Shown here one piece after another: positions 23,962 through 35,257 of a DNA stretch of 64,000 bases. The DNA comes from Sycon ciliatum (lineage: Eukaryota; Porifera; Calcarea; Leucosolenida; Sycettidae), in assembly GCF_964019385.1 (NCBI RefSeq), contig NC_088643.1, positions 4,713,496-4,777,495 of the forward strand, read 5' to 3'. The first letter of the stretch is position 1, and the number at the start of each line of letters is the position of its first letter. Under the pieces are notes generated by a model that was not told the origin of the DNA, did no database searches, and was given only the letters and a program-made list of their open reading frames with translations. Position numbers and translations under genes: made by a program.

Positions 23962-24833
23962 TTAAAGGGGAAGTTAAGGCAAAAATTAAAATTTCACCAG
24001 TTGTAGTCTTCGGGGTGCTGAGTCGAATGGTCTTGGTCCGAGAAAGCTAAGACGCTCCCTTCCTACTTGAATCCCAATCGAACTCGCGCACTTCCACCGA
24101 AACTGGGTGACTGCGCCCTACTAGATGGGGATTTGTATGCAAAATGTCACTAAAAGCGCCATTTCGTTCTTATAAAAGCACGGATGACCGCGATTGGCCC
24201 ATATGTTGTAGTCTTTTGGACGCTGAGTCGATTGGTTTTGGTCCGAAAAGGCTGCGATGCAGCGTTCCTCCTTTATTCCCAATCGAACATGGTTGAAGAA
24301 GCGGTCACGTGCTCCTGGGTGCCCAAATCACCTGGTCACCACGCCAGCAGGCGACAACTTTCACACCAAGGTTCAACTCGAGTTCAACTCGAGTGACAGG
24401 ACTGCACCCAAAAAAGGTCAAACAGGCTAGTAGTAAGTTGTACCCTGCAGGCACGGTGACCAGGTGACTGGTGTACGCAGCAGCACGTGACCACTTGTTC
24501 GACCATGTTCGATTGGGAATAAAGGAGGAACGCTGCTTCGCAGCCTTTTCGGACCAAAGCCAGTCGACTCAGCGTCCAAAAGACTACAACATATGGGCCA
24601 ATCGCAGTCATCCGTGCTTTTATAAGAACGCAATGGCGCTTTTAGTGACATTTTGCATACAAATCCCCATCTAGTAGGGCGCAGTCACCCAGTTTCGGTG
24701 GAAGTGCGCGAGTTCGATTGGGATTCAAGTAGGAAGGAAGCGTCTCAGCTTCCTCGGACCAAGACCATTCGACTCAGCACCCCGAAGACTACAACTGGTG
24801 AAATTTTAATTTTTGCCTTAACTTCCCCTTTAA
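23962..24833. mobile_element. Second TTAA element, hairpin with about 385-bp arms
   Basis: Begins TTAAAGGGGAAGTTAAGGC and ends with its complement between TTAA duplications (23962-23965, 24830-24833). Arms reach about 24345 and restart near 24450. Each arm also contains a degenerate internal direct repeat (GTTGTAGTCTT..GCTGAGTCGA.. at 24000 and 24205). No transposase. Confidence 0.8.
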
Positions 24834-24954
24834 GACCCAGGTACTGTGGTACTCAAGACACTGCGCAAAGCAGTACTACAGCTGCAGTACAGGTTCTACT
24901 CTTACTCAGACTTTATAGAGTTAGTAGGCCTTTGCCTTCAGTTACAACTTACAT

Positions 24955-25140
24955 GTACATGTTGTTGTTGTTGTTTATTTACTTCGCAGATTCTAACGGG
25001 CAAGTTGCCCAATAACAAGAAAGCGAAGGCAAAGAAAATAATACTAATAAAAGAAATAACCGGGGCAGCAGAAAATAAATAATAGCTTTAAGAACTCAGA
25101 CGGTGAGCCAAGGAACAAATTTCCATGTTATCGCTAATAA
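24955..25140 (+). repeat. Dispersed repeat shared with 17545-17730
   Basis: Same sequence as the earlier copy but in opposite orientation, followed by the word ACTCAGACGGTGAGCCAAGG, which also appears (diverged) near 17578, 29585, 40935 and 43872. Confidence 0.5.
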
Positions 25141-25338
25141 TCGCTTTTAAATTTAAAAAGAAAAGAGCGGGTGGTACAGCAGACTTCCTATTCTGAATTC
25201 CCTGAACGAAGCAGAGACATTAGCTGGGTACATGTCACTATTACACAGTAGCAAGAGAGCTACCTCGGTCGACATCAGTGGACGTGGACTGCGAGTGGAT
25301 GCGACAGCAACAGTGACTGGAATAATGGGTGATACGTT

Positions 25339-25818
25339 TCATGGAGCGAGCGTATGTGGGATGACTGACATCTTGAACACACTGCGTTGGGGGATGGTGC
25401 GGATGTCGCTGGGTAGTGCGTTCCACAGCTTGGGAGCGGCAACAGAGAACCTAGCCTGACCAGCGCGGCTTGCGGCGGATGGTATGTGCGCTCCGATGTC
25501 CTTCTGCAAGCGGGTACGCCGATCTGGTGACCTTGAAATCAGTCCACAGAGCAGGTTCCCCGCAATGCCGTGGATGCATCGCCAGGTGAGCAATAGCGCC
25601 TTTTGCTTGTGCAGCTCTGAGATTCGGTAGAGTTCCACCCGTTGGAGCAGAGGTTGAGCAGAGTCGTATGGCCGAGCGCCAAAAACTGCGCGAACCGCTT
25701 TGTTCTCCAGCGTCTGGAGATCCGTTGCTTGCTGGGCAGTTAGACAGAACACGAAACAACTTGATGCGTAGGTCAGATCCGGCATCACCACGGACTTCAT
25801 ACATGTAGTTAGTGACAA
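25339..25818 (-). pseudogene. LINE reverse transcriptase, C-terminal fragment
   Basis: About 160 residues of the 3' end of a CR1/L2/Jockey-type polyprotein: TYASSCFVFCLTAQQATDLQ, LENKAVRAVFGA and the terminal signature KLWNALPSDIRTIPQRSVFK. The catalytic palm lies outside, so the copy is 5' truncated as usual for LINEs. Different family from the 10392-12422 element. Confidence 0.75.
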
Positions 25819-25829
25819 TTGTAGTTACG

Positions 25830-26503
25830 GCAACTCAGCTCTCCTGACGTCACTGAGTCACGTAGACTAGACCCATGCCCCTTGCTGCACACAATGCTGA
25901 GGCCAAGTCCATCCTGAAAGTGAAACAGGGAAAGGGTTCAAGGGTTCAAGGGTTGAACGGATTAATTAGGTGACTTCACTCCATGGATCTACTATAGTCC
26001 AGATCATGACTGATTGCTTGTGGCAAGTTCTGCTGCATACAGTACTCCATACTGTCATTGATTAGAATACGGATACCGGATACACTCGCAGAGTCCACTG
26101 TACCCGTGCAGTCGCTAGTCTTCAGCCCGTATCAGCAGCTGTCGTCAGACTCGTCATCGGGACTAATAGTAATAATTATTATAATACTACAAAATTTTAG
26201 TAGTACAAAATCCGTGGCGTTGGTCCCCGAGCTGCAGAGAGTGCTCAATGTCAGAGACAGAGCTTACATAGCAGACTCAGCGGGGGACGTTCAGGTGGTT
26301 GTAACTCTGAGTCCCTCCTAGCGCCTTGGCCCGCGCTAGCTTTCTCCCCATACCTTACGCCACCAGATTTAGCGCTAAATCTGTTTATCTTGTGGCCCTA
26401 TGTACATACTCAGTATGTGTTTAATAATAATAATACTACATGCACATGTAATAATAATCAATGAACCAATGAATGAATAATCTACGTGGAGATAAAAGTT
26501 TAA
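25830..26503. other. No gene seen; short repeat shared with 31600-31660
   Basis: Around 26240-26310 the words CATAGCAGACTCAGCGG and GACGTTCAGGT recur inverted at 31610-31660. Otherwise unremarkable. Confidence 0.4.
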
Positions 26504-27082
26504 TAATAGCTATGAAAAGTATGAATGCCGCAGACATCACCACGCAACATGACAATTTGTTCAAGGTTTGGTTTTGTGTGTTTCCAAAATCGATTTTCAC
26601 GCTCCGATCATCAGTGGAAATACGGAACTAAAGAGATTGTTTGAGTGTGTATGATGATTCCCACTTCTCTGTACTGTGTCGTGCCCGTTATGTCCAGCAG
26701 TTGAAGGTCCTTGAAGCTGTTTGTATTCGTACGCATAAGCCCGATTTGTGTAAGCAAAAAGAACATGTTTTAGCACTTAGGTTATTTTCGTGAGTTTGCA
26801 CCCCGTGTTCATGAGTTGTTTCTGCACTGTTCATGCCCGTTTGTCACACTTACTCTTTATTTTAGTTCTCACTTTTTGTAATACTTACCACAAGTTACCC
26901 GTCATGTGTCACACTTCTTTGGATTTTTAACCTTTGTTTTTCCCTTGATCTCTTTAGTTCCGTATTTCCACTGATGATCGGAGCGTGAAAATCGATTTTG
27001 GAAACACACAAAACCAAACCTTGAACAAATTGTCACGTTGCGTGGTGATGTCTGCGGCATTCATACTTTTCATAGCTATTAT
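26504..27082. mobile_element. MITE with about 130-bp inverted repeats
   Basis: The left arm (TAATAGCTATGAAAAGTATG..) to about 26640 is repeated inverted from 26950. A diverged end (GCCGCAGACGTCACCACGCA) also occurs at 1451-1470. Confidence 0.8.
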
Positions 27083-27295
27083 CAATGAATGAATAATAAT
27101 AATAATATTACCCGGAGGATGTACCCAGAGTGCTGACAGTGCTCAACACTAGCACTGCGGAGGCAGAGCGTAATACAGAACAGAACAACAAGGACAATCA
27201 AGGAACCTGCCTCATGAATGCGTGAACATGAAACTTGAAGTAGCAGCAAACCAGCCTTGATTGTCCTTGTTGTTCTGTTCTGTGATGATATTAAT

Positions 27296-27440
27296 AATTT
27301 TTGAAAGGATTGGGAGTACTTCAAATTCAAAGGATCCGTCGGGGAAGTGAACTGCCTGAAAAGAGAAAAAAACGCCAGACCCACCAGGTCCTGGTGGGTC
27401 TGGCGTTTCAGGCAGTTCACTTCCCCGACTGATCCTTTGA
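27296..27440. repeat. Head-to-head SINE tails forming a palindrome
   Basis: AACGCCAGACCCACCAGG meets its inverse at 27390. Both arms run through CAGGCAGTTCACTTCCCCGAC and GATCCTTTGAATT to ATT-rich ends. Same tail as the SINE at 29735-29875. Confidence 0.65.
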
Positions 27441-27576
27441 ATTATTATTATTATTATAAGCACTATCGCGATGTAAGCGGAGATGCCTACTTCACTTGTG
27501 CCATCCAGGATGATGATAAAGAGAAAGACAAACAGAAAGCTCAGAATCTTGAGGAACAATGCTGTAGAGCACAATA

Positions 27577-27925
27577 TAGGGCTTGAAAGTGATGACGTCA
27601 AAAACGGCCTGGGAGTAGTAAATTGACATCAGATTTCTATTTTGGATCCACTAAGGTGTGACTTTGCTATTGCCTCAGTATGTGGGCGCATAGCAACCCA
27701 CTCATGTCGTATGCAGGTGCAACTTTTACTTCGCCACCAGTTGTCACCCCGCCCCCACTAGCCAAATCAGTCAGTTTCACTGGCAACATCACCTTGCTGT
27801 GAGTGAGACCACTTGAAATGTGCTTGGATCCATACAAAAACTTGATCCAGGTGGATCCAGTTTTCGAATTTTTCAAATTGTTGCTATGCCATTGCTATGG
27901 AGTGACGTAGCACTTTCAAGCCCTA
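27577..27925. mobile_element. MITE with TAGGGCTTGAAAGTG ends, TA target
   Basis: Inverted ends TAGGGCTTGAAAGTG with GACGT just inside, flanked by TA. No domain in the interior. Confidence 0.7.
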
Positions 27926-28050
27926 TAGCTGTGATCGATAAGATGCGCTACAGAAAGGTGAAAATTACTAGTTCATTGATAATAGCTTGGTGATCCTTTG
28001 AAAAATAATAATAATACAAGTAATTTGAAACTAGGACGGAGGCAGAAAAT

Positions 28051-28627
28051 ATTACAAAAAACGTGTTATCTACGCATGCATCTACGCAAGAGTCACCACC
28101 ACCAGCCAATTAGGACATGTTTCAAAGTATTGAACGTTTTCGTTCCCTTCTTGTCAAAATACTACAGGGAATGATGGAAATAAGCTAAAAGACTACAACT
28201 ATAAGGAAAAGAAGTTCAGAAATATATCACTCCAATTATGTGTAGAAGTGACACGAAAAATATAGCTGTGAAGAATCGTCGTTCGTCGTGTTCTGTTCGT
28301 CGTGAAGGTGCGAAATAGATCCCTTGATCTCTTGATATTTCTCTCTTTTTCTTGTCACTACGTTTTTGCCACTTATTGGATTTGTTTGCATGCGGTTTTC
28401 TTGATTCTTCCCATCTATATTTTTTCGTGTCACTTCTTCACATAATTGGAGTGACATATTTCTGAACTTCTTTTCCTTATAGTTGTAGTCTTTTAGCTTA
28501 TTTCCATCATTCCCTGTAGTATTTTGACAAGAAGGGAACGAAAACGTTCAATACTTTGAAACATGTCCTAATTGGCTGATGGTGACTCTTGCATAGATGC
28601 ATGCGTAGATAACACATTTTTTGTAAT
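28051..28627. mobile_element. Fold-back element with about 215-bp arms
   Basis: The left arm 28051-28266 and right arm 28412-28627 are nearly identical in inverse. Arms begin ATTACAAAAAACGTGTTATC. Confidence 0.85.
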
Positions 28628-28687
28628 ACAAGTAATATTAATAATAGTTACGAAGTCTGTAGAAAATGTTGAACGGTCTCTGCTGGG

Positions 28688-28772
28688 ATGACGACTACAC
28701 CTAGCTCAGTAGTTAGAGCATCGCTGGCTACAAGCGAGGGTCCCTGGTTCGAGTCCTGGTGGTGACAGTCAA
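28688..28772 (+). repeat. tRNA-derived SINE head
   Basis: Contains an A-box (TAGCTCAGTAGTTAG) and B-box (GGTTCGAGTCC) at tRNA spacing with a plausible anticodon arm. The acceptor stem and T stem are mismatched, so a SINE promoter or tRNA pseudogene is more likely than a working tRNA. Confidence 0.55.
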
Positions 28773-28857
28773 TTTTTCTTCAGACTTTTCCCGTTTGTGT
28801 CTTTCCCTCAAACCAGTGAATAATAATAATAATTGAACAGGCGGCGAGGCGACAACA

Positions 28858-29711
28858 ATTTTAAGATGGCAATGAACAGAATCAGCTGGAGCGACATGCT
28901 ACGAAGGTTTTATTGAAATGTAAAGTGGTGATGGACCAAGAAATAACTGTGATGGAAATGTAATGTGAAAAACAATAATAGGAACGATGAAAACATATAA
29001 ACATGTGTTTGGCCAGAATTTTGTCACTGGTGTTGTTTCATACTTGAATTTTGTCCCCTTGGATTGTTCGATTGTTACCTTTCACGCACATGGTATCGTT
29101 CAAGAATACCTTGTGATACTTTTTTGGCATTGTTTGGGTGTTATAATATCACTATTGATCCTTCATAGTAATCTGTGTTGCAATTTGTTAATTAGTACAA
29201 CGATGCTTCCTGGTGAGCGTTGTGCGAAAGCTAGTTCGATGCATGTTTATATTTTTCATCGTTCCGTACCTATTATTGTTTTTCACATTACATTTCAAAA
29301 GAGAAAGACCAAGGAACTACAAGTTACGCTACAATGTCCACTACCACCACCAGTTACTAAACAATCAACTCATGCGATAACATTGCACGACACTGACTGA
29401 CGGTACTGACGTTCTACAACTAACTGTGCTAGTGCTGTTAGCCAGTTAGTTGTAGAACGTCAGTACCGTCGGCCAGTGTCGTGCAATGTTATCCCATGAG
29501 CTGATTGTTTAGTAACTGGTGTTGTTAGTGGACAGTGTAGCATAACTTGCAGTTCCTTGGTCTTTTTCTTTTGTATCAAGTAAACCTTGGCTCTCCATCC
29601 GAGTCCATTACATTTCCATCACCGTTATTTCTTTGTCCATCACCACTTTACATTTCAATAAAACCGTCGTAACATGTCGCTTCAGCTGATTCTGTTCATT
29701 GCCATCTTAAA
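28858..29711. mobile_element. Large fold-back element (TTTTAAGATGGCAATGAACAG ends)
   Basis: Ends TTTTAAGATGGCAATGAACA / inverse at 28858 and 29711. Most of the interior is also inverted around 29425 (AGTTAGTTGTAGAACGTCAG). Partial copies occur at 20855-21020, 40940-41100 and 53566-53715, the last a short collapsed version. The host side carries GAACAGGCGGCGAGGCGACA. No domain. Confidence 0.75.
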
Positions 29712-29734
29712 ATAATAATAATAATAATAATTTT

Positions 29735-29875
29735 TTTGGAAGGATTGGGAGAACTTCAAATTCAAAGGATCAGTCGGGGAAGTGATCTGCCTGAAAAGAG
29801 AAAAAAAACGCCAGACCCACCAGGACTCGAACCCAGGACCGTGCAAGGTTGTCTGATGATTGCCTAGCGGCATGA
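29735..29875 (-). repeat. tRNA-derived SINE (reverse strand)
   Basis: The reverse strand has a B-box (GGGTTCGAGTCC) followed by the tail GGTGGGTCTGGCG, CAGGCAGATCACTTCCCCGA and CTCCCAATCCTTCC and an (ATT)n end, shared with 27296-27440. Confidence 0.6.
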
Positions 29876-30278
29876 CTACAGTCCATTCAGAAAAAAATGA
29901 ACTTCTAGCTTTTGGCCATAAATGGGTCAAACATTGAGTTTTTTTAGAATTTTTTTCTGCAATCCCATATGGAATCCTCTTCCAATTATGTTTCTGAAGT
30001 TTTTTTTGTCCAAAAAGCAAGCCATAGGAAGAATAGGATTTCGGCCAGGTTTTGCCCCAAAAGCACTGAATTGGGAAAAACCATCAAAATCCAGGCCGTT
30101 TGACCACGCCTGCAACAGTGCATTCTGCGGTTCGAACCCCAGTTCAGGCACCCTTTTTGGACCCTTTTTCAAATTTCAAAGTTCGCAGCACTGCACTGTG
30201 TACGATGAAATCACGAAAAATCGCCAAATACGGGAGCTCGCCAGAGCCAGGACCCATCTTTTTATGAATGGACTGTAG
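29876..30278. mobile_element. MITE with CTACAGTCCATTCA ends
   Basis: Inverted ends CTACAGTCCATTCA. Member of the same family as 3146-3477 and 36851-37107. Confidence 0.65.
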
Positions 30279-31597
30279 GCACCGGCGGATTTTGGCTTGT
30301 TTCCGGTCGGCAACCCCTCAAAAAGGAGACTCGGTCGGCCGGAATGAAACTTTTTTTGAATACTTTTTTTGGTTCCTCAATCGTTGTGGTATTGATGGAC
30401 AAGAGCACCTACACATGTACATTGTACATAATATCATGGCAAGGAGGCAAAGTTGACTGACTCACTGTTCTTGTACAGCATGTGGTGTATTCCTGTTTTC
30501 GTACATCCTGAGAAATCAAGCAAACAGTTCGAGTCCTTCCAGCTCCGTTATTCTAGCTCGTATCGACCCCATAGGTTTTCGAGCCGACAGCTGAGAATCT
30601 CTGCTACCTTGTAGATGTTTCGATTGTGGAATTCGGTTGAGATTTGACTGAGTTATGACTCGTTGAGTGCACTTGCACACATGGCATTGCCACCGTTTGT
30701 ATACATTTGGGACCAAAAAAAAGTTTCAGAATTTGGGAAAAAGTGGCCCGGTCGGGCGACCGGAAACAAGGTCATTATTTGTTTTGGCCTTATTGGCATA
30801 ATTTGGAGGTTGAAAATTTGGAGCATAATGAGGCATCCTTTCGGAGGTAGGAGCATAACTACATGGTTGTACCACAATTCCAGTATGTAAGCTACACAAT
30901 TGTGTACAATGCAACTGATCAGTGCTGGTGGTCCGCATGGTAAAGGGTTCGGAGTAGCCCTTTTCCAAAGATTCTGGCCACTTTTTCGCAACTTTCCGTT
31001 GTTTTGCAAGAAATTGCAACTTTCTTCATTTTCACAAACTACTTCACAACTTTTCCGAAAAGGTGTGCAGAGAAGCGCGCTGGATCGAGACCATCGACTA
31101 TGCAAGCTATGTTTATTGTTCTAATAATTAAAAAAATGAGGTATAGGTGATGTTCGGTCATGGTGGAAGGAGAGGTGGAGCTACAGGAGAGATGAGTTGA
31201 TTTTTCGCAGGGTGAGGGTGACATCGGTTGGATGAGTATGACGATTAGGAAGACAGTTGAACATGATAATTTTCAAAGGTAACTCAAACTAATTTAGCAA
31301 TGAAAAATCTTTTTACAAAAGAAATCAACTAATGAATAGAAGGAGTCACGTTTTCTCTTTCCATGTTGATCTCTAGCATGCATGGTCATCTTGGTATGAT
31401 GTATTTTGTTGTACTAATGGCCACTTGCAAGTACGAAAAGGCACAATTGTCCGAACTTTGAGGCTCCATACTGAGTACAACAAAGTGAGTATGTATCCCT
31501 GCGTGCCAAAGCATAATATGAGGATTTAACGAGCATAATGCGAGAATCCATGAAAGCATAATTCCATGATTTCGCGAGCATAATCCGCCGGAGCCTA
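30276..31597. mobile_element. GCATAAT-array element, TAGGCxCCGGCGGATT ends
   Basis: Ends TAGGCACCGGCGGATT and, inverted, TAGGCTCCGGCGGATTATGC. GCATAAT words cluster at 30797-30850 and 31510-31585. The left flank overlaps the previous MITE end and no matching TSD is visible, so limits are less certain than for the 8723 element. Confidence 0.55.
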
Positions 31598-31872
31598 GGC
31601 ATGACACTCAAAGTTACAGCCAACCTGAACGTCCTCCGCTGAGTCTGCTATGTATAATCATAATACTACTTGTAATAGTACATGTAGTACATGTACTATT
31701 ATAATTATTAGTCACAGACGTCGAGTGTTGGATTGAATTATTTGATTTGTCAGTAACCCAGCTGATGAGATGGCCTCGAAAACGTTCAAGGGTAAATACA
31801 TAACAGTCATTTAGTTCGCAACTATCATCCTATTCACAGCAGCAGCAGCAGCAGCAATACCATCAAGTAAGT
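31598..31872. other. No gene seen between two elements
   Basis: Holds the inverted match to 26240-26310, a TACATGTA-rich stretch, and at 31764-31795 a CTGATGA ... CGAAAACGTTC string that superficially resembles a hammerhead core. Confidence 0.4.
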
Positions 31873-32106
31873 ACCGTATTTCCGCAAATAAAAGACCGTC
31901 CTCGTATACAACGCCTGCCTCGAATACAAGGCCGGGGCAGGGGGCGATTGAAAAATACAAGACCGGGCCTACTAAATGAGTATGATAAAAATAGAAGACC
32001 GTGCTCAAACTGTGTAGAAGAAAATGGAAGAATGGTAAAACTGTGGCGAAAATAGAAGACCGGAGGGTCAAACTGGGTTGAAAGAATAAAAGACCATCCT
32101 CGAATA

Positions 32107-32369
32107 TGTGATGTATATGCATACTACGCTCGCGATCCTGTCTTTGTGCTGCATGCTCGCGCACACATGTTTAGTTGTGATGTCATGCGTACGCTATAAT
32201 ACTGATTGGATGCATGCATGCCCACCAGCTGTGATTTGAGCTGTTCAGTCTTCTTGTTGTTCTTGAGCTTGAGTCTCCACATTTAGTTTCGTCTCTACTC
32301 TTGTCATTCATATTCTAGGAAGTAGCAATAATAATTCAGAACCTATAACCAGTCTTTAGATTCATATCA
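32107..32369 (+). repeat. 5' LTR of non-autonomous LTR retrotransposon
   Basis: 263 bp, starts TGTGATGTATATGC and ends TTCATATCA, so it has TG..CA ends. It matches the 3' LTR (34060-34319) except for one 5-nt and one 2-nt indel and a few substitutions. Flanked on the left by gaata (32102-32106). Confidence 0.85.
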
Positions 32370-32386
32370 TGGCGCAGTGGATTTCT
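32370..32386 (+). other. Putative primer-binding site
   Basis: TGGCGCAGTGGATTTC follows the 5' LTR with no gap; it starts with TGG, the complement of a tRNA CCA end. Which tRNA primes is unknown. Confidence 0.5.
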
Positions 32387-32596
32387 TTATTAAATTTTGA
32401 TTTCTCTTGTTAGATCATACTGTTTTTTTTGTTTTTTTTTTGCCGTTTTTTTTTTTTTTTTTCATACGTAATGACTGATAGAATGCTACACTTGTGAAGT
32501 AAAAGAAAAAAAGGCCCAACCCTGCCCTGCCAGCTATTTGGGCTTACGGGGGTCGCCATGGCAAATAATAATATTAAAGAACTAAAGACTATAAAA

Positions 32597-34046
32597 TTAA
32601 TGACGGGAAGTGCCAGCTTCGGCAGCAACTAGGGAGGCAGAAGAAGAGACAGGTGCATGTACAGCGAAAACAGAGCGGCTACCACGCAGGCACATGACAC
32701 TCGCTCTGAGCAACGCAAAGATAAGGCGGCAGCGGATGAATGACATAACAACTGAATACGGTTCGCCGCTTTTCTCAGCAATGAGAGATGCAATTCGCTT
32801 GTAAAGCGAGGCAGATTGCTTGCCCATGCCACCGGTTGTCGAGAAGACCAACGGGACAAATGAAGCATGCTCGATCTCCCGCAGCCTCTCTTCATACGAT
32901 CTCTTCTTCGCTTTCTCATGGCGAACGTAGGTGGCAGAAATGGAGGAGGACTGGTTCGAAGACGCAAAAGGGTTGAACACCCGGACGTCGAAGAAGGTGC
33001 GTTCGAACCGCCCTCCCCACACTCCATTTGCTGCTACGTCCAAGCGAGCCTGGTCGTCGCGGATGGCGGTGCGATAGCGCAGCTGCTCCCCACTCAGGGG
33101 CTCCAGATGAGGCTCTACAGATACGTTGGTGGCAACACGCTTCAAGAAACCAGCGGTCACATCGCGGATCTCGTTATGCCTGATGGTAGGGTAACCGCCG
33201 GTGGAGCACGAGAGGGCATGGGCCACAGTAAACTGGCTTCCACAAACGCACCCTGATGGCATGCGCTGTGGTTGCCAGTTGTACCTTAGGTGCACTCCAT
33301 CGCGAAACTCCGCTTTGGAGAGGGCAAATCCATGGCGCTTCAAGGGCCTGCAGGTCAGCCAACTGGAACTTCTCGGAGCCCTTCTCCGCAGCCAGGTCGA
33401 TTACACGCTGCTTGGCCTCCGGCACACTGGAGCGGAGCAGCAGGGCTTGGCCTTTGACAGCATTCCGTGCTGTTATCCTCACCTCCGCCTTGGCAGTACG
33501 AACGAGACTGGTTGCAGAGCCGAGCGCCATAGTCTGCAGCTTGATGTTGGTCTGCAAGGACTCAGTCACCCTTCGCGATGCATCATACTGGGATGCGAGA
33601 TCCACGGGATTGCCCAGCCCGAGCCCTCCGTGACGACATGGAAGCGCAAGAATTGACCTTTCCTCCGAGTTGACAATATGGCCGGTAAGAGCGGGGATGA
33701 GCCTCTCCATTAGCAGCTTCTCCACAGGCGTCAGAGCAGCTGCAGCTGTTGGTGTGGTGCGGCAGAGGAAAGACCACTTATTCTGCAGGCCTTGGGTGAG
33801 TGCAGCGTATGCAGCTTGTGGTTGCGTTTCCGCATACGAGGACAACTTCTCCACGAGGTTGAGCCATCTTGTTGCCTTCTGCTCAACAAAGCTATCCAGG
33901 AACGCAGGCGTACCAATAGCCGAACCCAGGTACCGGCAACCATCGACGCGGATGTCAACTCCAGTGTCGGCGAACATCTCCACTGCTCGATCATAATGCT
34001 CCGGTTTAACCAGGAGAACCGACTTGGACGGGTTGAGCCAGTATAA
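32597..34046 (-). pseudogene. Retroelement polyprotein C-terminal region, frameshifted
   Basis: Begins inside the post-palm region (YWLNPSKSVLLVK, RYLGSAIGTPAFL), continues with PQAAYAALTQGLQNKWSFL and LPCRHGGLGLGNP, then shifts frame near 33345 into FRDGVHLRYNW, CVCG..HALSC, RHNEIRD, FFDVRVFNPFA and STTGGMGKQSASLYKRI to a stop at about 32600. I recall this C-terminal arrangement from multicopy reverse transcriptases in invertebrates and fish but cannot name the clade. HALSC..RHN may be a zinc-knuckle and FFDVRVFNP part of a nuclease-like fold (inference). Catalytic palm missing. Confidence 0.7.
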
Positions 34047-34059
34047 TCTCGAAGGGGCG

Positions 34060-34319
34060 TGTGATGTATATGCATACTACGCTCGCGCTCCTGTCTTTGT
34101 GCTGCATGCTCGCGCACACATGTTGTGATGTCATGCGTACGCTATAATACTGATTGGATGCATGCATGCCCACCAGCTGTGATTTGAGCTGTTCTCAGTC
34201 TTCTTGTTGTTCTTGAGCTTGAGTCTCCACATTTAGTTTCGTCTCTACTCTTGTCATTCATATTCTAGGAAGTAGCAATAATAATTCAGAACCTATAACC
34301 AGTCTTTAGATTCATATCA
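34060..34319 (+). repeat. 3' LTR of the small LTR retrotransposon
   Basis: 260 bp, TGTGATGTATATGC..TTCATATCA. Followed by gaata (34320-34324). Confidence 0.85.
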
Positions 34320-34365
34320 GAATACAAGACCGTCCTCAATTATAAGGCCGGGTTAGGACGATTTC

Positions 34366-34850
34366 AAATTTGGACTTCACGGAGAATTTCAAAGTTTTAG
34401 GAAATTAGAGGCCACATGCCACGTACTGCTCTTTTCTCTCCGAAACTCAACACTTGCAAGCCAGATATGAAAGAAAGAAAAAATCATCAGTCACACCACC
34501 GGGACTCGAACCAGGGACCTTGCTATTCGCGAGCAATGGTATCAAGCGAATGGCCGGGGGCCCTCTTGATTGATGTGAGTTGCCAGTATGTTGCAAGCCA
34601 GATGTGGATCGATCGAAGAAGGATAGATCTACCATCACTTTGGATAAGAGTCATACTGTAGCTCAGTTGGTTAGAGCATTGCTCGCGAATAGCAACGTCC
34701 CTGGTTCGAGTCCCGGTGGTGTGACTGATGATTTTTTTCTTTCTTTCATATCTGGCTTGCAAGTGTTGAGTTTCGGAGAGAAAAGAGCAGTGCGTGGCAT
34801 GTGGCCTCTAATTTCCTAAAACTTTGAAATTCTCCATGAAGTCCAAATTT
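34366..34850. repeat. Fold-back tRNA-SINE pair
   Basis: Left half (34366-34535) and right half (34680-34850) are inverted copies covering GAAACTCAACACTTGCAAGC, the poly-T run and a tRNA-like head. The + copy has an A-box (TAGCTCAGTTGGTTAG) and B-box (GGTTCGAGTCC); GTCATAC can pair with GTGTGAC as an acceptor stem with one wobble and extra bases. Tail words (AATTTGGACTTCACGGAGAA) recur alone at 43737-43815. Confidence 0.65.
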
Positions 34851-34884
34851 GAAATTGCAATTTGTATTTGCTCGCAGTGGACAT

Positions 34885-35145
34885 AGTTTGATGCGCTCCC
34901 CATGATATCAAGGGAATGGCCGAGGGCCCTCGTGATTGGTGTGAGTTGCCAGTATGTTGCAAGCCAGATGTGGATCGATCGAAGAAGGATAGATTTACCA
35001 TCACTGTGGATAAGAGTCATACGTAGCTCAGTTGGTTAGAGCATTGCTCGCGAATAGCAACGTCCCTGGTTCGAGTCCCGGTGGTGTGACTGATGATTTT
35101 TTCTTTCTTTCATATCTGGCTTGCAAGTGTTGAGTTTCGGAGAGA
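34885..35145 (+). repeat. Second + copy of the tRNA-like SINE, tandem to the first
   Basis: Repeats 34540-34790 at an offset of about 367 bp, including GCCAGTATGTTGCAAGCCAG and the tRNA-like A- and B-boxes. Confidence 0.65.
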
Positions 35146-35257
35146 AATTGGGTTAGGACGAGTTTGACAAAACAGTAGACCGGCCTACTATTTGCGGAAA
35201 TACGGTAATAACAATAGTTACAGTTCGCATGTCACTCATGGAAGGGTCCATGGGCCT

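Larger units (their letters stand above)
32107..34319 (+). mobile_element. Small LTR retrotransposon with antisense LINE cargo
   Basis: Two TG..CA LTRs flanked by the 5-bp duplication gaata (32102-32106, 34320-34324). Deleting the element restores CCTCGAATACAAG, a phrase also present at 31917. Directly after the 5' LTR is TGGCGCAGTGG, a plausible tRNA primer-binding site, and directly before the 3' LTR is the purine tract GAAGGGG. These orient the element on the + strand. The 1.7 kb interior has no gag-pol. It carries instead, on the - strand, a broken LINE reverse transcriptase end. It must have moved with enzymes supplied in trans. Confidence 0.8.
31873..35210. mobile_element. Composite TIR element with ACCGTATTTCCGCAAATA ends
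   Basis: The left end TACCGTATTTCCGCAAATA and right end TATTTGCGGAAATACGGTA are inverted and flanked by TA. The interior near both ends repeats AAGACCGTCCTCG-type words. An LTR element (32107-34319) and tRNA-SINE fold-backs (34366-35145) are inserted inside. Related TATTTTCCGGAGTATAAG elements lie at 47166 and 44240. Confidence 0.65.

Noticed and set aside
28688..28772. Functional tRNA gene
   Set aside because: Acceptor and T stems are mismatched and related copies sit in SINE-like repeats.
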